A stretch of 64,000 nt of DNA from Roseiarcus sp963780825. Its GTDB lineage: Bacteria > Pseudomonadota > Alphaproteobacteria > Rhizobiales > Beijerinckiaceae. Numbering within the stretch: the stretch's first letter is position 1; each line of letters begins with the position of its first letter. Shown in pieces: positions 37,215-45,928 of the stretch. The notes under the pieces are model-generated. The model ran no database searches. It was not told the origin of the DNA and was given only the letters and a program-made list of their open reading frames with translations. The stretch is from the NCBI GenBank assembly GCA_963780825.1, contig CAWADL010000006.1:62001-126000 (forward strand), given 5' to 3'. The translations under genes were made by a program, and so were the position numbers.

Positions 37215-38357
37215 AGGTTGGGCGTCTCGCTGTTGAGCGTTGAGAGTCGGTCGCTCGCGCGTGGGCTGTCTGAGCCCCATATCGGCGAGCAGAGGCAATA
37301 CACGATCGCAGAAGAACGGCAGTTCGGCGGAATAGTTGACGAAGCTCAGCGCGGCGCCCGCGTAGCCCTGCTCATGCAGCCGCGCGATCAGCTCGGCGAT
37401 CCGGCGCGGCGATCCGATCAGCGGGAAAGTCCCGGCGCCGCCGGCGAAGCGCTTGCGGTGCAGGCGGTAGCTCTCCGCATCGTGGCTGCCGGACTGCGTT
37501 TGCTTGCCGCGCATGTGATCGTCGACGGCGGCGTTGTCAGCAAACTCGACGGCGTAGCGCTCGTAATAGGCTTCCGCCTCGGCGTCCGTCTCCCGACAGA
37601 CGACGTGGCACACGGTGTAGGCCCCGACGTCCCTGCCCTTGGCGGCGCTGCGCGCGCGGATGTCCTCGACATGGCTATGACTATCCTCGAGGTTCGAGAA
37701 GGTCGAGAACAGATAGTCGCAGCGGTCGGCGGCGAAGTCGCGGCCGGGGGCGCCGAAGGCGGCGTTCATGGTGACCGGGCGCGGGCGCTGCAGGCTTTGC
37801 GGTCGGCTCACCACGCCGCGCAGCCGATAGTATTCGCCCTCGAAATCAAACGGCTCGCTGGCTTCATAGGCGCGCTCGATCACGTCGAGCCACTCGCGCG
37901 CCTGATCGTAGCCGCGCTCGGGCGGCGCGGCGCCGAACATCGCGAATTCGTCTCGGCTCCATCCGCAGACGATGTTGAGGCCGGCGCGCCCGCGGCTGAT
38001 ATGGTCCACGGTCGCCAGCGCCTTCGCGGCATAGAGCGGGTGCACGAGCGGCACGTGAACGGTCATGAAGACGGCGATGTCGCGGGTCGCGGCGGCGATC
38101 CCCGCCGCCCAGGTGAAGGTTTCAAACGAATGCTCGCCTGCGTGCGTTTCGCCGCCGAAACCTCGCCAGCGCGCGATCGGCAGCAGGAAATCGAGGCCGG
38201 CGCGGTCGGCGATCTCCGCAGCGGCGAGATTATCCTCCCAACTCGCCCGCCAGCGCTCCGGTGCGCGGGTGATCGCCAGTCCGCCGTCGGCGTTCATGGA
38301 GAAGACCCCGAGCTTGAAGCGATTTGGGCCCTTCAAGGGATGCGGGGGCGCGGTCAT
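37211..38357 (-). CDS. luciferase-like flavin-dependent monooxygenase (SsuD/RutA group)
   Basis: About 380 residues of the LLM-class flavin oxidoreductases: NRFKLGVFSMNADGGLAITRAPERWRASWEDNLAAAEIADRAGLDFLLPIARWRGFGG, VFMTVHVPLVHPLYAAKALATVDHISRGRAGLNIVCGWSRDEFAMFG, YYRLRGVVSRPQSLQRPRPVTMNAAFG and GTFPLIGSPRRIAELIARLHEQGYAGAALSFVNY. This matches the group of SsuD, RutA and SfnG, which oxidise sulfonates, pyrimidines or sulfones with FMNH2. ATG 38357 is chosen because the preceding residues lack homology. Its 3' end runs in frame into the aminotransferase; with one base change upstream it would end at TGA 37211-37213. Linkage to a desulfurase-like enzyme and a cystine-type importer hints at organosulfur use (inference). 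Confidence 0.83.
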
Positions 38358-38493
38358 GAGGTATTCCAAACCTATCGCGTTCTGGCGGCCAAGGTCAGAT
38401 CGCGCCGCTAGATGGCGGGTTTCGCGACAAGCGGCAAGGTGACCTTTGCGGACCCGCCTTAGAAGGTGGGCGTCTCCGCGTGACAATCCGTAT

Positions 38494-38530
38494 TTGACTT
38501 GCCGCCATTTGTAGCTACAATTGAGCTACA
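38494..38530 (+). promoter_or_regulatory. relB-yafQ promoter and overlapping operator
   Basis: TTGACT (38494-38499), 16-bp spacer, TACAAT (38516-38521) is a near-consensus sigma-70 promoter. The perfect inverted repeat TGTAGCT-N7-AGCTACA (38510-38516, 38524-38530) covers the -10 box and is the expected site of RelB autorepression. The expected RNA start is just after 38528, which excludes the TTG at 38521 as start codon. Confidence 0.8.
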
Positions 38531-38547
38531 CCCCGGGAGATTCAATC

Positions 38548-38805
38548 TTGGCCGCCGACACTGTCGTTCGAGCGCGAATTGATGCGCAAACTAAAGAACG
38601 GGCCGGCGCGGCGCTCGACGCAATGGGTCTTTCCATCTCTGATGCGATCCGTCTGCTGATGTTGCGCATCGCCGACGAGCAACGATTGCCTTTCGCGGTT
38701 AAGGTTCCGAATGCGGCCACGCGGAAGGCCATGAAGGAGCTTGAGACCGGCAAGCGCAAGACCTACGCCAGCGCGGCCGAGATGATGAAAGACATCGGCG
38801 TGTAA
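38548..38805 (+). CDS. relB: RelB/DinJ-family antitoxin
   Basis: About 85 residues. DTVVRARIDAQTKERAGAALDAMGLSISDAIRLLMLRIADEQRLPFAVKVPNAATRKAMKELETGK is the ribbon-helix-helix DNA-binding domain of RelB/DinJ, followed by the toxin-binding tail. The reading frame is open further upstream, but the promoter's -10 box lies there; TTG 38548 with GGGAGA upstream is the likely start. The stop overlaps the toxin start (TAATG). Confidence 0.87.
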   Translation: MAADTVVRARIDAQTKERAGAALDAMGLSISDAIRLLMLRIADEQRLPFAVKVPNAATRKAMKELETGKRKTYASAAEMMKDIGV

Positions 38806-39077
38806 TGCTGCGTGTCGCGCCATCAGGACGCTTCAGGCGCGACGTAAAAAGAATGGCGAAACGCGGCAAGAGTCTCTCGAAGCTGACAGCCGTCATCGAC
38901 TTGCTTTGCGCTCGTCAGCCCTTATCGGCGAGCTATCGCGACCACCCTTTGCGGGCCGAATGGGCGGGCTATCGCGATCTTCATATCGAACCTGACTGGC
39001 TTCTCATCTACCGCGTCAAAGGCGACGAACTACAGCTTGCCCGCACTGGCGCGCATTCCGATTTATTCGCGGAGTAA
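38805..39077 (+). CDS. yafQ: YafQ-family RelE-type toxin
   Basis: A 90-residue mRNA interferase: FRRDVKRMAKRGKSLSKLTAVIDLLCARQPLSASYRDHPLRAEWAGYRDLHIEPDWLLIYRVKGDELQLARTGAHSDLF. It has the catalytic-site landmarks of YafQ: the D-H-P-L segment, R/L-H-I-x-P-D-W-L-L-I-Y and the C-terminal HSDLF with the essential His and Phe. It is one base into the relB stop, so is translationally coupled. The module appears complete and functional. Confidence 0.93.
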   Translation: MLRVAPSGRFRRDVKRMAKRGKSLSKLTAVIDLLCARQPLSASYRDHPLRAEWAGYRDLHIEPDWLLIYRVKGDELQLARTGAHSDLFAE

Positions 39078-39185
39078 GTCGCCGCCGAAATCTCGGAGTG
39101 ACTGGCTTTGGCGGCGGAAATCACGTCCTACTGCCGCGCCGGGAGGACGGTTTTTTGAACGCACGCGTTGTCATTATCATCCGGT

Positions 39186-40577
39186 ATGTCTGCGACGCCT
39201 GAGACCATAGCGAGGAATGGATCGATCGGCCCGAAGACACCGCAGCGCTCAAGCAAGGCTTTGCGCAAGAACCCTAGTGAGCCGGAGCGCGCTTTGAAGG
39301 CCACGTCGGAAACCACTTCGGAGAGTCACGAAAGCCTCACCCAAACCGTCAGCCAGCGTCGGGCGGAGCTGTTCCGCATGCGCGCGATCGCAACCTCGCT
39401 GCTCGTGCTGATGACCTGCCTGTTTCTATTCATGCGCCGGGCGCCGCCGGGCTGGACTTTCGCGCCCTATGTGCGCGCTTTCGCCGAGGCAGGTATGGTT
39501 GGGGCTTGTGCGGACTGGTTTGCTGTGGTGGCGATCTTTCGCCGCCCGCTCGGTTTACCGATCCCGCATACCGCGGTCGTGCCGGAGAACAGGAAACGGC
39601 TCGGCGCGGCGCTTGGGCGTTTCGTCACCATCAATTTTCTAAGCCCGCGCGTGGCGCTGACGCGGCTCAACAGGGTCGACGTTGTTGGCCTGGCCTCGCG
39701 GTGGTTGCAAGACGGGCGCAACACGAGCGCCCTCGTCGCGGGCGCCGGGCGGCTGTTGCCGCTGGCGGTCGCGAGCCTGCCCCGGGAGACGCTCGCGCAA
39801 TGGGCCGCCACAATCGCCCGCAGGGGCGTCGAAGCGGTTCCGCTTGCGCCGCTCGCCTCGCGCGCCCTCTCGCTGATGTGGGCGCAAGGGGCAGCGCAGG
39901 TCGTGCTCGATCAGGTTCTCGACTTGCTTGAAGCGGCGCTGGCGAACAACAAGGATTCGATTGTGCGCAAGGTGCGCCAGCAGTCGTCAAAATGGATCCC
40001 CAAATTCGTCGACGACATACTCGCCGCCAAATTGATCTCCGGACTTGCGGAGACTTTTCGAGAAATGCGCGCCCCCGATCATCCCTGGCGCGCCGAGGCG
40101 CACGTGCGGATCGAGAAACTGATCGATGATCTCGCGCACGACCCTGAGCTTCGCGCGCGCGGCGAGGCGCTGAAGCGCGAGATTCTCGACAGCCCTGTGT
40201 TTGCTCAGCAGATCGAGGCGATGTGGGGCGAATTGGACGTCGCACTGGATGGCGATATCACCGAGCGCGCCGAGGCTCTGACCACCGCCGGCATTCACGC
40301 GGTCGCTTCCCTGGCGCGCGCTCTCGCGCAGGACCCGGTCCGCAGCGCTCGGATCAATCGGACCTTGCGGCGTTGGGCGTTGCGCCTCGTGCTGCCGCGC
40401 CGCGCCGAGATCGGCGCCTACATCGCCGATGTCGTCGATCGTTGGGACGCTGCGACGCTGGTGGAGCGTTTGGAGCTGCAAGTGGGCAAGGATTTGCAGT
40501 ACATTCGGATCAACGGAACGTTGGTTGGCGGACTGGTCGGGCTGGCGATTTATGGCCTCAGCGAGTGGTTGGGGTGA
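39186..40577 (+). CDS. DUF445-family membrane protein (YjiN-like)
   Basis: A 463-residue protein. A variable, charged N terminus of about 70 residues is followed by one membrane helix (ATSLLVLMTCLFLFM), then APYVRAFAEAGMVGACADWFAVVAIFRRPLGLPIPHTAVVPENRKRLGAALGRFVTINFL, the DUF445 signature, and a long helical region, ending in a second membrane helix (LVGGLVGLAIYGLSEWL). Function is unknown; the family is widespread in proteobacteria. ATG 39186 was chosen for lack of any earlier ATG in frame; GGAGG lies about 45 bp upstream, too far, so the start is uncertain. Confidence 0.85.
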   Translation: MSATPETIARNGSIGPKTPQRSSKALRKNPSEPERALKATSETTSESHESLTQTVSQRRAELFRMRAIATSLLVLMTCLFLFMRRAPPGWTFAPYVRAFAEAGMVGACADWFAVVAIFRRPLGLPIPHTAVVPENRKRLGAALGRFVTINFLSPRVALTRLNRVDVVGLASRWLQDGRNTSALVAGAGRLLPLAVASLPRETLAQWAATIARRGVEAVPLAPLASRALSLMWAQGAAQVVLDQVLDLLEAALANNKDSIVRKVRQQSSKWIPKFVDDILAAKLISGLAETFREMRAPDHPWRAEAHVRIEKLIDDLAHDPELRARGEALKREILDSPVFAQQIEAMWGELDVALDGDITERAEALTTAGIHAVASLARALAQDPVRSARINRTLRRWALRLVLPRRAEIGAYIADVVDRWDAATLVERLELQVGKDLQYIRINGTLVGGLVGLAIYGLSEWLG

Positions 40578-40610
40578 GTCCTCCCTTGCTCGCTCCGACA
40601 GACTTTGTTG

Positions 40611-41324
40611 CTAGGATCCATTAAATTTCTCGTCCTCTTTCATCTTTTGCAGGAGCTCATCCGGGATGAAAACGAAGGGGATGTTGTGGACTCTAAATGT
40701 GGGTCGAAGCGGATATTCGCCGGAGCCAAACGCCCGAATTCGCCTATTCAGCTCCCGCTCCTCAATCAGAGGCGTTATCTTACAAAGATCGAGAGCATCC
40801 TTTCGCGTATAGCGCTTAGTGGCCCAGGCGATATCCACAGTACGCAGCCCGTCGTTTGCTGTAGCCAGATCATGGGCGAGCTCCCGAAATAGCTCAAGAA
40901 GCACCTTCACCATACCGGCCTGGAAGTCCGTGTACGAAGCGTCCGGGCCAATCGAGAAACGCTTGACTGCGACGATGGCGCCGGAATCGATTTGCGAAGT
41001 CATGACGTGCGCCGTGACGCCGAAATCCCGCGCGTCATCGTAAAGCGCAAACCGGATTGGCTCCCAACCCGGATACTCCGGCGGCCCCGGGTGGAAATTA
41101 TAACAACCAAATGCGATTTGCGCCAATACAAATTCGGGAACAATGATTTGCGTCGTAAAGCCGATAAGCCTGGCTCTGGATAAAACAGCAAAGGGCAGCG
41201 CGGAAAGCGCGCCTTTGTCTTTGACGTTCACGAAATTTATATTTGGGCTATATTTTCTCAGTTCTTGCTCTGCGAACTGAATGAAAGCGGGGACTTCGCA
41301 GACAAATATGATTGTGTCCGGCAA
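40611..41324 (-). CDS. formyltransferase-like protein (GART/Fmt N-terminal fold)
   Basis: A 237-residue protein with the 10-formyl-tetrahydrofolate formyltransferase core: ARLIGFTTQIIVPEFVLAQIAFGCYNFHPGPPEYPGWEPIRFALYDDARDFGVTAHVMTSQIDSGAIVAVKRFSIG. NFHPG contains the catalytic Asn-x-His, and the later Asp of the family is in TSQIDSGAIV. Visibly lower in GC and richer in Lys, Asn, Phe and Ile than its neighbours, so probably acquired by transfer. Such stand-alone proteins formylate amino sugars or amino acids in surface polysaccharide or siderophore pathways; the pyruvyl transferase next door supports a polysaccharide role. Confidence 0.78.
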   Translation of the reverse strand: MPDTIIFVCEVPAFIQFAEQELRKYSPNINFVNVKDKGALSALPFAVLSRARLIGFTTQIIVPEFVLAQIAFGCYNFHPGPPEYPGWEPIRFALYDDARDFGVTAHVMTSQIDSGAIVAVKRFSIGPDASYTDFQAGMVKVLLELFRELAHDLATANDGLRTVDIAWATKRYTRKDALDLCKITPLIEERELNRRIRAFGSGEYPLRPTFRVHNIPFVFIPDELLQKMKEDEKFNGS

Positions 41325-41372
41325 CTTGGATTTTCCTCACATCATTCTCGCAGTGGGCACTGCTTGCGACTA

Positions 41373-41550
41373 GAGCGGTTTTCGATCAAGTTGAAATCTT
41401 CGTTGTCTTCCCCGCGAAAGCGGGGATCCAGGGGCTGCCGCACGTCGCGTGGCCAACACGTCGAAGCGCACGTCGTGCAGCCCCTGGATCCTCGCGTTCG
41501 CGAGGATGACGGGAAGGAGGACGCAATTCAATCCGATCGGAACGCTTCGG
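41373..41550. mobile_element. palindromic MITE-like element, family R2
   Basis: The centre CCCCGCGAAAGCGGGGATCC ... GGATCCTCGCGTTCGCGAGG is an imperfect palindrome shared with the element at 50061-50266 (both contain GCTGCCGCACGTCG and GTGGCCAACACGT). The ends GAGCGGTTTTCGATCAAGTT and, inverted, GAAGCGTTCCGATCGGATT are alike but unlike those of 50061. It occupies the 472-bp divergent gap 41325-41796; the remaining 240 bp before the pyruvyl transferase gene are AT-richer and show no gene. Confidence 0.6.
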
Positions 41551-41796
41551 TCACTCATCTTCGAGCGGCCGCCTTCGGAGGATGGGCAATGCCCTGGCGG
41601 CGGCTTGGCCGCAAGCCTTGGCGCGAACTCTCTAGGGCGGCAGGATGCCGTCAATTCAATCGCAAGGCGCGCAATCACTGGCGCAAAGTTGCATTGATGA
41701 AAAAACATTCGTTGTGATGATATTTGTCGATTGCTTGTAACGCAAATTTTGTGCAACAAGTGGATTGCAGCTCAATCGCGGCGGCAGGACCACGGG

Positions 41797-42945
41797 ATGC
41801 GTATTGGACTTTTGGCGCCATCGCGACGGTACGAGGACGCGTTTCTCTCTTCCTCGGAGTTGCTTTATCGCGCGAGCGGGGACAATCTCGGCAACTTCGC
41901 CTTTGTTGAGGCCTTGTGGCGGCACTTAGGGCCTAACGTCGAATTGCTGCCGTGGCATGTTTCGCCTGGCGAAGCGCGCGAGAAATGCGATCTGCTCGTG
42001 TTCGCAGCCGCCAACCAGCTGGGGGCGCACAACGATCTGGGCGGCTTTGCCTCGCATCTCGAGAAGGTTGGCTTGCCCGTCGTCGCGATCGGCCTTGGGG
42101 CCCAGGCCCCGGACGTGACCACTCCGGTTCGCCTTCCCGCCGGCACCGAGCGATGGGTGCGCGTGCTGGCGGCCCAGGCGCCCACGCGCGGTCCCAACAT
42201 TGGCGTGCGCGGGGAGTTCACGCTGCAGGTGATGGAAAAGCTACGACTTGGCGATCGCGCTGTCGTCACAGGGTGTCCGTCGAATTTCCTTAACGACCGT
42301 GGCGACTTCTACGAAACTTTGCAGCGTGGTTTCCAGAGGCGGCGGATTGACCGCCTCGCGGTTGCGGCCGGCAGTCGGAATTTTCCCGGGACACAAGATG
42401 CGGAGCGGCGGCTTGCCGCTATGGTCAGCCAAACTGGCGGAGTCTATATCGTCCAGGCCGATCTCGACATGGTGCGTTTCGCCCGCGGCGAGTTGACGAC
42501 ACTGAGGATCAGCGAACTCGACGCGATATGGAAGTTCATTCTACCGCAACATTCGATTTTGGACATGCTGCTCTGGCGACAGCGGCATGTGATGTGTTTC
42601 GGCGACGCGACGTCTTGGATGGACTCCCTGCGCAATTTCGACTTCGTTGCTGGCGCCCGCTTCCATGGCGTGATGCTGGGCATCCAGGCGGGCATTCCCG
42701 GCGGCGTCGTCGCCCACGACAGCCGTACGCTGGAACTCTGCCAGACCTCGGCAATTCCGGTTCGGCTCGCCACGGAAATGCCGGCCGATTTCGGTCTGGG
42801 CGATCTGCACCAACTGTTTGCGTTCGACGTCGCCGCCTACGCCGCGACGCGGGAGCGGCTGCGACGAGACTATATCGAGCTGCTGCGCGGCTGCGCGATC
42901 GAGCCGCATGCCAGCCTCGCCGGAGTCCAGAAGCTGGCCGCATAG
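41797..42945 (+). CDS. polysaccharide pyruvyl transferase family protein
   Basis: A 382-residue protein of the PS_pyruv_trans (WcaK/CsaB/ExoV) family: RIGLLAPSRRYEDAFLSSSELLYRASGDNLGNFAFVEALWRHLG at the start, IGLGAQAPD, GVRGEFTLQVMEKLRLGDRAVVTGCPSNFL and the C-terminal NFDFVAGARFHGVMLGIQAGIPGGVVAHDSRT. These enzymes add a pyruvate ketal to sugars of exopolysaccharides or cell-wall polymers using PEP. ATG 41797 starts the homology. Neighbours (formyltransferase, FAD oxidase) do not form a known exopolysaccharide operon, so its substrate is unknown. Confidence 0.83.
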   Translation: MRIGLLAPSRRYEDAFLSSSELLYRASGDNLGNFAFVEALWRHLGPNVELLPWHVSPGEAREKCDLLVFAAANQLGAHNDLGGFASHLEKVGLPVVAIGLGAQAPDVTTPVRLPAGTERWVRVLAAQAPTRGPNIGVRGEFTLQVMEKLRLGDRAVVTGCPSNFLNDRGDFYETLQRGFQRRRIDRLAVAAGSRNFPGTQDAERRLAAMVSQTGGVYIVQADLDMVRFARGELTTLRISELDAIWKFILPQHSILDMLLWRQRHVMCFGDATSWMDSLRNFDFVAGARFHGVMLGIQAGIPGGVVAHDSRTLELCQTSAIPVRLATEMPADFGLGDLHQLFAFDVAAYAATRERLRRDYIELLRGCAIEPHASLAGVQKLAA

Positions 42946-42961
42946 GCTGGTCGGGCTTGGC

Positions 42962-44059
42962 ATGAGCGACGTCGACGCGCTCGTCGTCGGCGCCGGCGTC
43001 ATCGGGCTGGCCGTCGCCCGCGCTCTTGCGCGCGAAGGGCGCTCGGTGCTCGTAGTCGAGGCGGGTTCGCTGATTGGCGGCGAGACATCGTCGCGCAATA
43101 GCGAAGTCATCCACTCCGGCATCTATTATCCCGCAGGTAGCCTTAAGGCTCGGCTGTGCGTGCGAGGGCGCCATCTGCTTTATGCTTTTTGCGACGAACA
43201 CGGCGTGCCGCACCAGCGTTGCGGCAAGTTAATCGCGGCGGCGAGCGCGGACGAGCTCGCCGGCCTCGAAGCGCTGGCGCGCAAAGGCGCCGTGAATGGC
43301 GTCGACGACCTCCAACTGCTGTCGGCCGCCCGCGCGACGGCGATGGAGCCCGCGCTGGCCTGCGTCGGCGCGCTGTTGGCGCCTTCGACCGGCATCATCG
43401 ACAGCCACGCCTTCATGCTGGCGCTGCAAGGCGAGGCGGAGGCGGCGGGCGCTATGATCGCCTTCCACGCGCCGTTTGTGTCGGCGCAGCGGGAGAGCGA
43501 GGGTTTCTCCGTCGAGATTGGCGGCGCGGAGCCGATGCGTCTCGAGGTGGGAGCGATCGTCAATTCCGCCGGGCTTGCGGCATCGCGGGTCGCGCGGGCG
43601 ATTGAGGGGCTCGCGCCAACGACAATTCCCGAGACGCGTTACGCTAAAGGCAATTACTTCGCGCTCGCGGGCCGCTCGCCGTTTTCCCGCCTTATCTATC
43701 CTGCGCCGCAAACGCATGGACTTGGCGTGCATCTCACGTTCGATCTTGGCGGGCAGGCGAGATTCGGGCCAGACGTCGAATGGGTCGACACGATCGGCTA
43801 CGACGTTGACCCGGAGCGTATGCGCGGCTTTGCCGAGGCCATCCGCCGCTATTGGCCGGGTTTGCCGGAGGGCGCGCTGTCGCCGGCCTATTCGGGCATC
43901 CGCCCAAAGATTGCCGGGCCCTCCGATCCGGCCCCGGATTTCCGAATAGAGGGGCCGGAGCGGCATGGCTGCGCGGGACTGGTCAATCTGTTCGGGATCG
44001 AAAGTCCGGGCCTCACGTCCTCGCTCGCCATCGCCGAGGAGGTCGCGGCGCGGCTCTAG
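42962..44059 (+). CDS. lhgO: FAD-dependent oxidoreductase, L-2-hydroxyglutarate oxidase-like
   Basis: A 365-residue DAO-family flavoprotein. The dinucleotide-binding motif VVGAGVIGLAVARALAREGRSVLVVEAG starts at residue 8, followed by GGETSSRNSEVIHSGIYYPAGSLKARLCVRGRHLLYAFCDEHGVPHQRCGKLIAA, which is the LhgO/L2HGDH signature, and ends GLVNLFGIESPGLTSSLAIAEEVA. It should oxidise L-2-hydroxyglutarate or a related 2-hydroxy acid. It starts 16 bp after the pyruvyl transferase gene; the two may be co-transcribed, though no functional link is obvious. Confidence 0.85.
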   Translation: MSDVDALVVGAGVIGLAVARALAREGRSVLVVEAGSLIGGETSSRNSEVIHSGIYYPAGSLKARLCVRGRHLLYAFCDEHGVPHQRCGKLIAAASADELAGLEALARKGAVNGVDDLQLLSAARATAMEPALACVGALLAPSTGIIDSHAFMLALQGEAEAAGAMIAFHAPFVSAQRESEGFSVEIGGAEPMRLEVGAIVNSAGLAASRVARAIEGLAPTTIPETRYAKGNYFALAGRSPFSRLIYPAPQTHGLGVHLTFDLGGQARFGPDVEWVDTIGYDVDPERMRGFAEAIRRYWPGLPEGALSPAYSGIRPKIAGPSDPAPDFRIEGPERHGCAGLVNLFGIESPGLTSSLAIAEEVAARL

Positions 44060-44064
44060 GTCTG

Positions 44065-44127
44065 TGGAGCGTCGGCCTCCAGGCCGACGACAGGCTGGCG
44101 CCTCGGCGGCTTGAAGCCGCCGCTCCG
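44065..44127. repeat. intergenic inverted repeat, family R6
   Basis: GGAGCGTCGGCCTCCAGGCC and GGCGGCTTGAAGCCGCCGCTCC give two adjacent small hairpins at the converging ends of lhgO and the sulfotransferase gene; related to 34894-34981. It could end transcription from both sides. Confidence 0.6.
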
Positions 44128-44886
44128 TCAGGGCGAAGCCTCTGCCGGCTTCGCCTTCAGCCGATGCGCCGCCAGCGTTTCGTAGAGCGGCCGCGCTCTT
44201 TCGGCGATGCGTTTCAGCCCATCGGGCAGATCAGCCAGCGTTGGCTCTGGCCGTTGCGGCGAGAAGCCGGTCGATCGCTCTACGGCGTCGTACCACGCCG
44301 GCGCCCAGACGCCGTCGGTCGGTCGCCGTCCCGGAGGCCACGAAAGCATCGCAGCGTCGAACGGGATCGCTAACGCCTCGCACAAAGCCCGCAGCATGCC
44401 CTCGGGATCGGCAAGCAGTTCGTGGCCCTCAACCACCGGAGGCGTATGGCCGAGGCGGTCGCCGGCGCGGAAGAACAGTTCGACCTGCGCGGGCAAGCCG
44501 ATCTCGGCGAGCGTGAAATCCTCGCGCTTTCGCGCATAGGACGCGAGCACCGCCTCCGGCGTGCGGATCAGGAAGGCGTTGGCGCACGACGTAATCCAGG
44601 AGCGGCCAAAACCCTCAACCATGTGATGCGTCATGTGCTTCTGATACCAGATCGGCTTGCCGTCGGGGACGGGCCCAACCAACTGATCGGCGACTTCGCG
44701 CCAATCGGTCGGCTGCGAGCGGATGACGGCGTCGTGCAGGGGATGGATGAGGTCCGTCGCCTTCAGATAGGCCGCGTAGAACGGTTCGTCGGCGACGGCG
44801 CAATCCCCACGGTTTTCGAACGCGCGCATCATCGCGGTGGAGATGTTGCGCGGGCCGGACCACATGGCGATGCGGATCGGGTTCAT
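44128..44886 (-). CDS. sulfotransferase-fold protein
   Basis: A 252-residue protein: IRIAMWSGPRNISTAMMRAFENRGDCAVADEPFYAAYL, with WSGPRNISTAMMRAF as the PAPS/P-loop-like 5'-phosphosulfate motif, then WYQKHMTHHMVEG and NAFLIRTPEAVLASYARK (3'-phosphate-binding R-x-P...S). These proteins occur next to class IV aminotransferases in many alphaproteobacteria and are often labelled as branched-chain aminotransferase-like. In the written frame it is fused to the upstream aminotransferase; the ATG at 44886 overlaps a TGA in the other frame (ATGA), so it is its own gene. Confidence 0.75.
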   Translation of the reverse strand: MNPIRIAMWSGPRNISTAMMRAFENRGDCAVADEPFYAAYLKATDLIHPLHDAVIRSQPTDWREVADQLVGPVPDGKPIWYQKHMTHHMVEGFGRSWITSCANAFLIRTPEAVLASYARKREDFTLAEIGLPAQVELFFRAGDRLGHTPPVVEGHELLADPEGMLRALCEALAIPFDAAMLSWPPGRRPTDGVWAPAWYDAVERSTGFSPQRPEPTLADLPDGLKRIAERARPLYETLAAHRLKAKPAEASP

Positions 44887-45831
44887 GCGCGCCCCCGGGC
44901 TTCCTCGCGCTCCAGCGCCTTGTAGAGCGCGCGCAATTGTTTGGTCATCGGGCCGGAGGCGTCGGCGGGATCGGGCGGCGCCGTCGCCGATGATGCGGCC
45001 GTCGACCTTGGTCACGGGGGTGAGCCCCGCGAACGTGCCGGTGCAGAAAGCCTCTTCGGCGCCGTAGACGTCAAACAGCGAAAAGTCTTTTTCGTAAGTC
45101 GGGATCCCCGCGCGCCGCGCCGCGCGCAGCACCGCGTCGCGGGTGATGCCGGCCAAACAGAAGCCGCCGCCGGAGGTCCACAACTCGCCGCCGCGAACGA
45201 TGAAGAAATGCGTGGAGTTGCAGGTCGCGACGAATCCGCGATCATCCAGCATCAGCGCTTCGTCGGCGCCGGCCTCCATCGCCTGGATGCAGGCGAGGAT
45301 GCAGTTGAGTTTCGAATGCGAGTTGAGCTTCTGGTCTTGTTCGGCGGGGCCGGTGCGGCGAATATGCACGGTGAACAGGTTCATGCCGCGCGCCAGCGCT
45401 TCAGGGCGCGGGACTTTCCACTCGGGTATGATGACGATCGTCGGCTTGCCGATGGTGAGACGCGGGTCCTGATAGGGTGATTGTTTGACGCCGCGCGTGA
45501 CCATCAGACGGATATGCACGCCGTCGGTCATGTGATTGGCGTCGATCACGTCGAACAGGCGCTCGGTGAGTTGCTCGCGGGTGAGGCCGATGTCGAAGCA
45601 CAGCATTTTCGCGCCGTTCCAAAGCCGGTCGAAATGCTTGTCGAGGAAGGCGATGCGGCCGTCATGGAGCCTGAGGCCCTCCCACACGCCGTCGCCGAGC
45701 ACGAAGCCGGAGTCGAACACGGAGACCTTCGCGTCGGGGCGGCGCAGCAACTCGCCGTTGACGGAGATGAAAGCCTCGTCGTTGCGCGGATCGCCAACGA
45801 AGCTCTGGCTGCCGGCGGAAACTTGGGACAT
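44883..45831 (-). CDS. class IV PLP aminotransferase (BCAT/D-amino acid transaminase type), one frameshift
   Basis: About 315 residues when repaired. AFISVNGELLRRPDAKVSVFDSGFVLGDGVWEGLRLHDGRIAFLDKHFDRLWNGAKML is the fold-IV beginning, LNSHSKLNCILACIQAMEAGADEALMLDDRGFVATCNSTHFFIVRGGEL has the PLP Lys and the E/A-x-x-x-x-N region, and SLFDVYGAEEAFCTGTFAGLTPVTKVDGRIIGDG the cofactor phosphate loop. A shift near 44970 restores DASGPMTKQLRALYKALEREEARGRA and a stop at 44883, the normal C-terminal end of these enzymes. Substrate is uncertain (branched-chain or D-amino acids). Confidence 0.83.
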
Positions 45832-45928
45832 GGCGCCTCGGGGATAAGGAGGCGGCGAGGGTAGGGCGGTCGGCTCGGGGCCGCAAGGCGGCCACGCACG
45901 GTCGGATCCGCCTTTGCATTGCCGTTGG

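Noticed and set aside
36762..38411. A 549-codon open frame on the plus strand
   Set aside because: It lies wholly opposite the monooxygenase and aminotransferase genes, an ordinary high-GC antisense frame.
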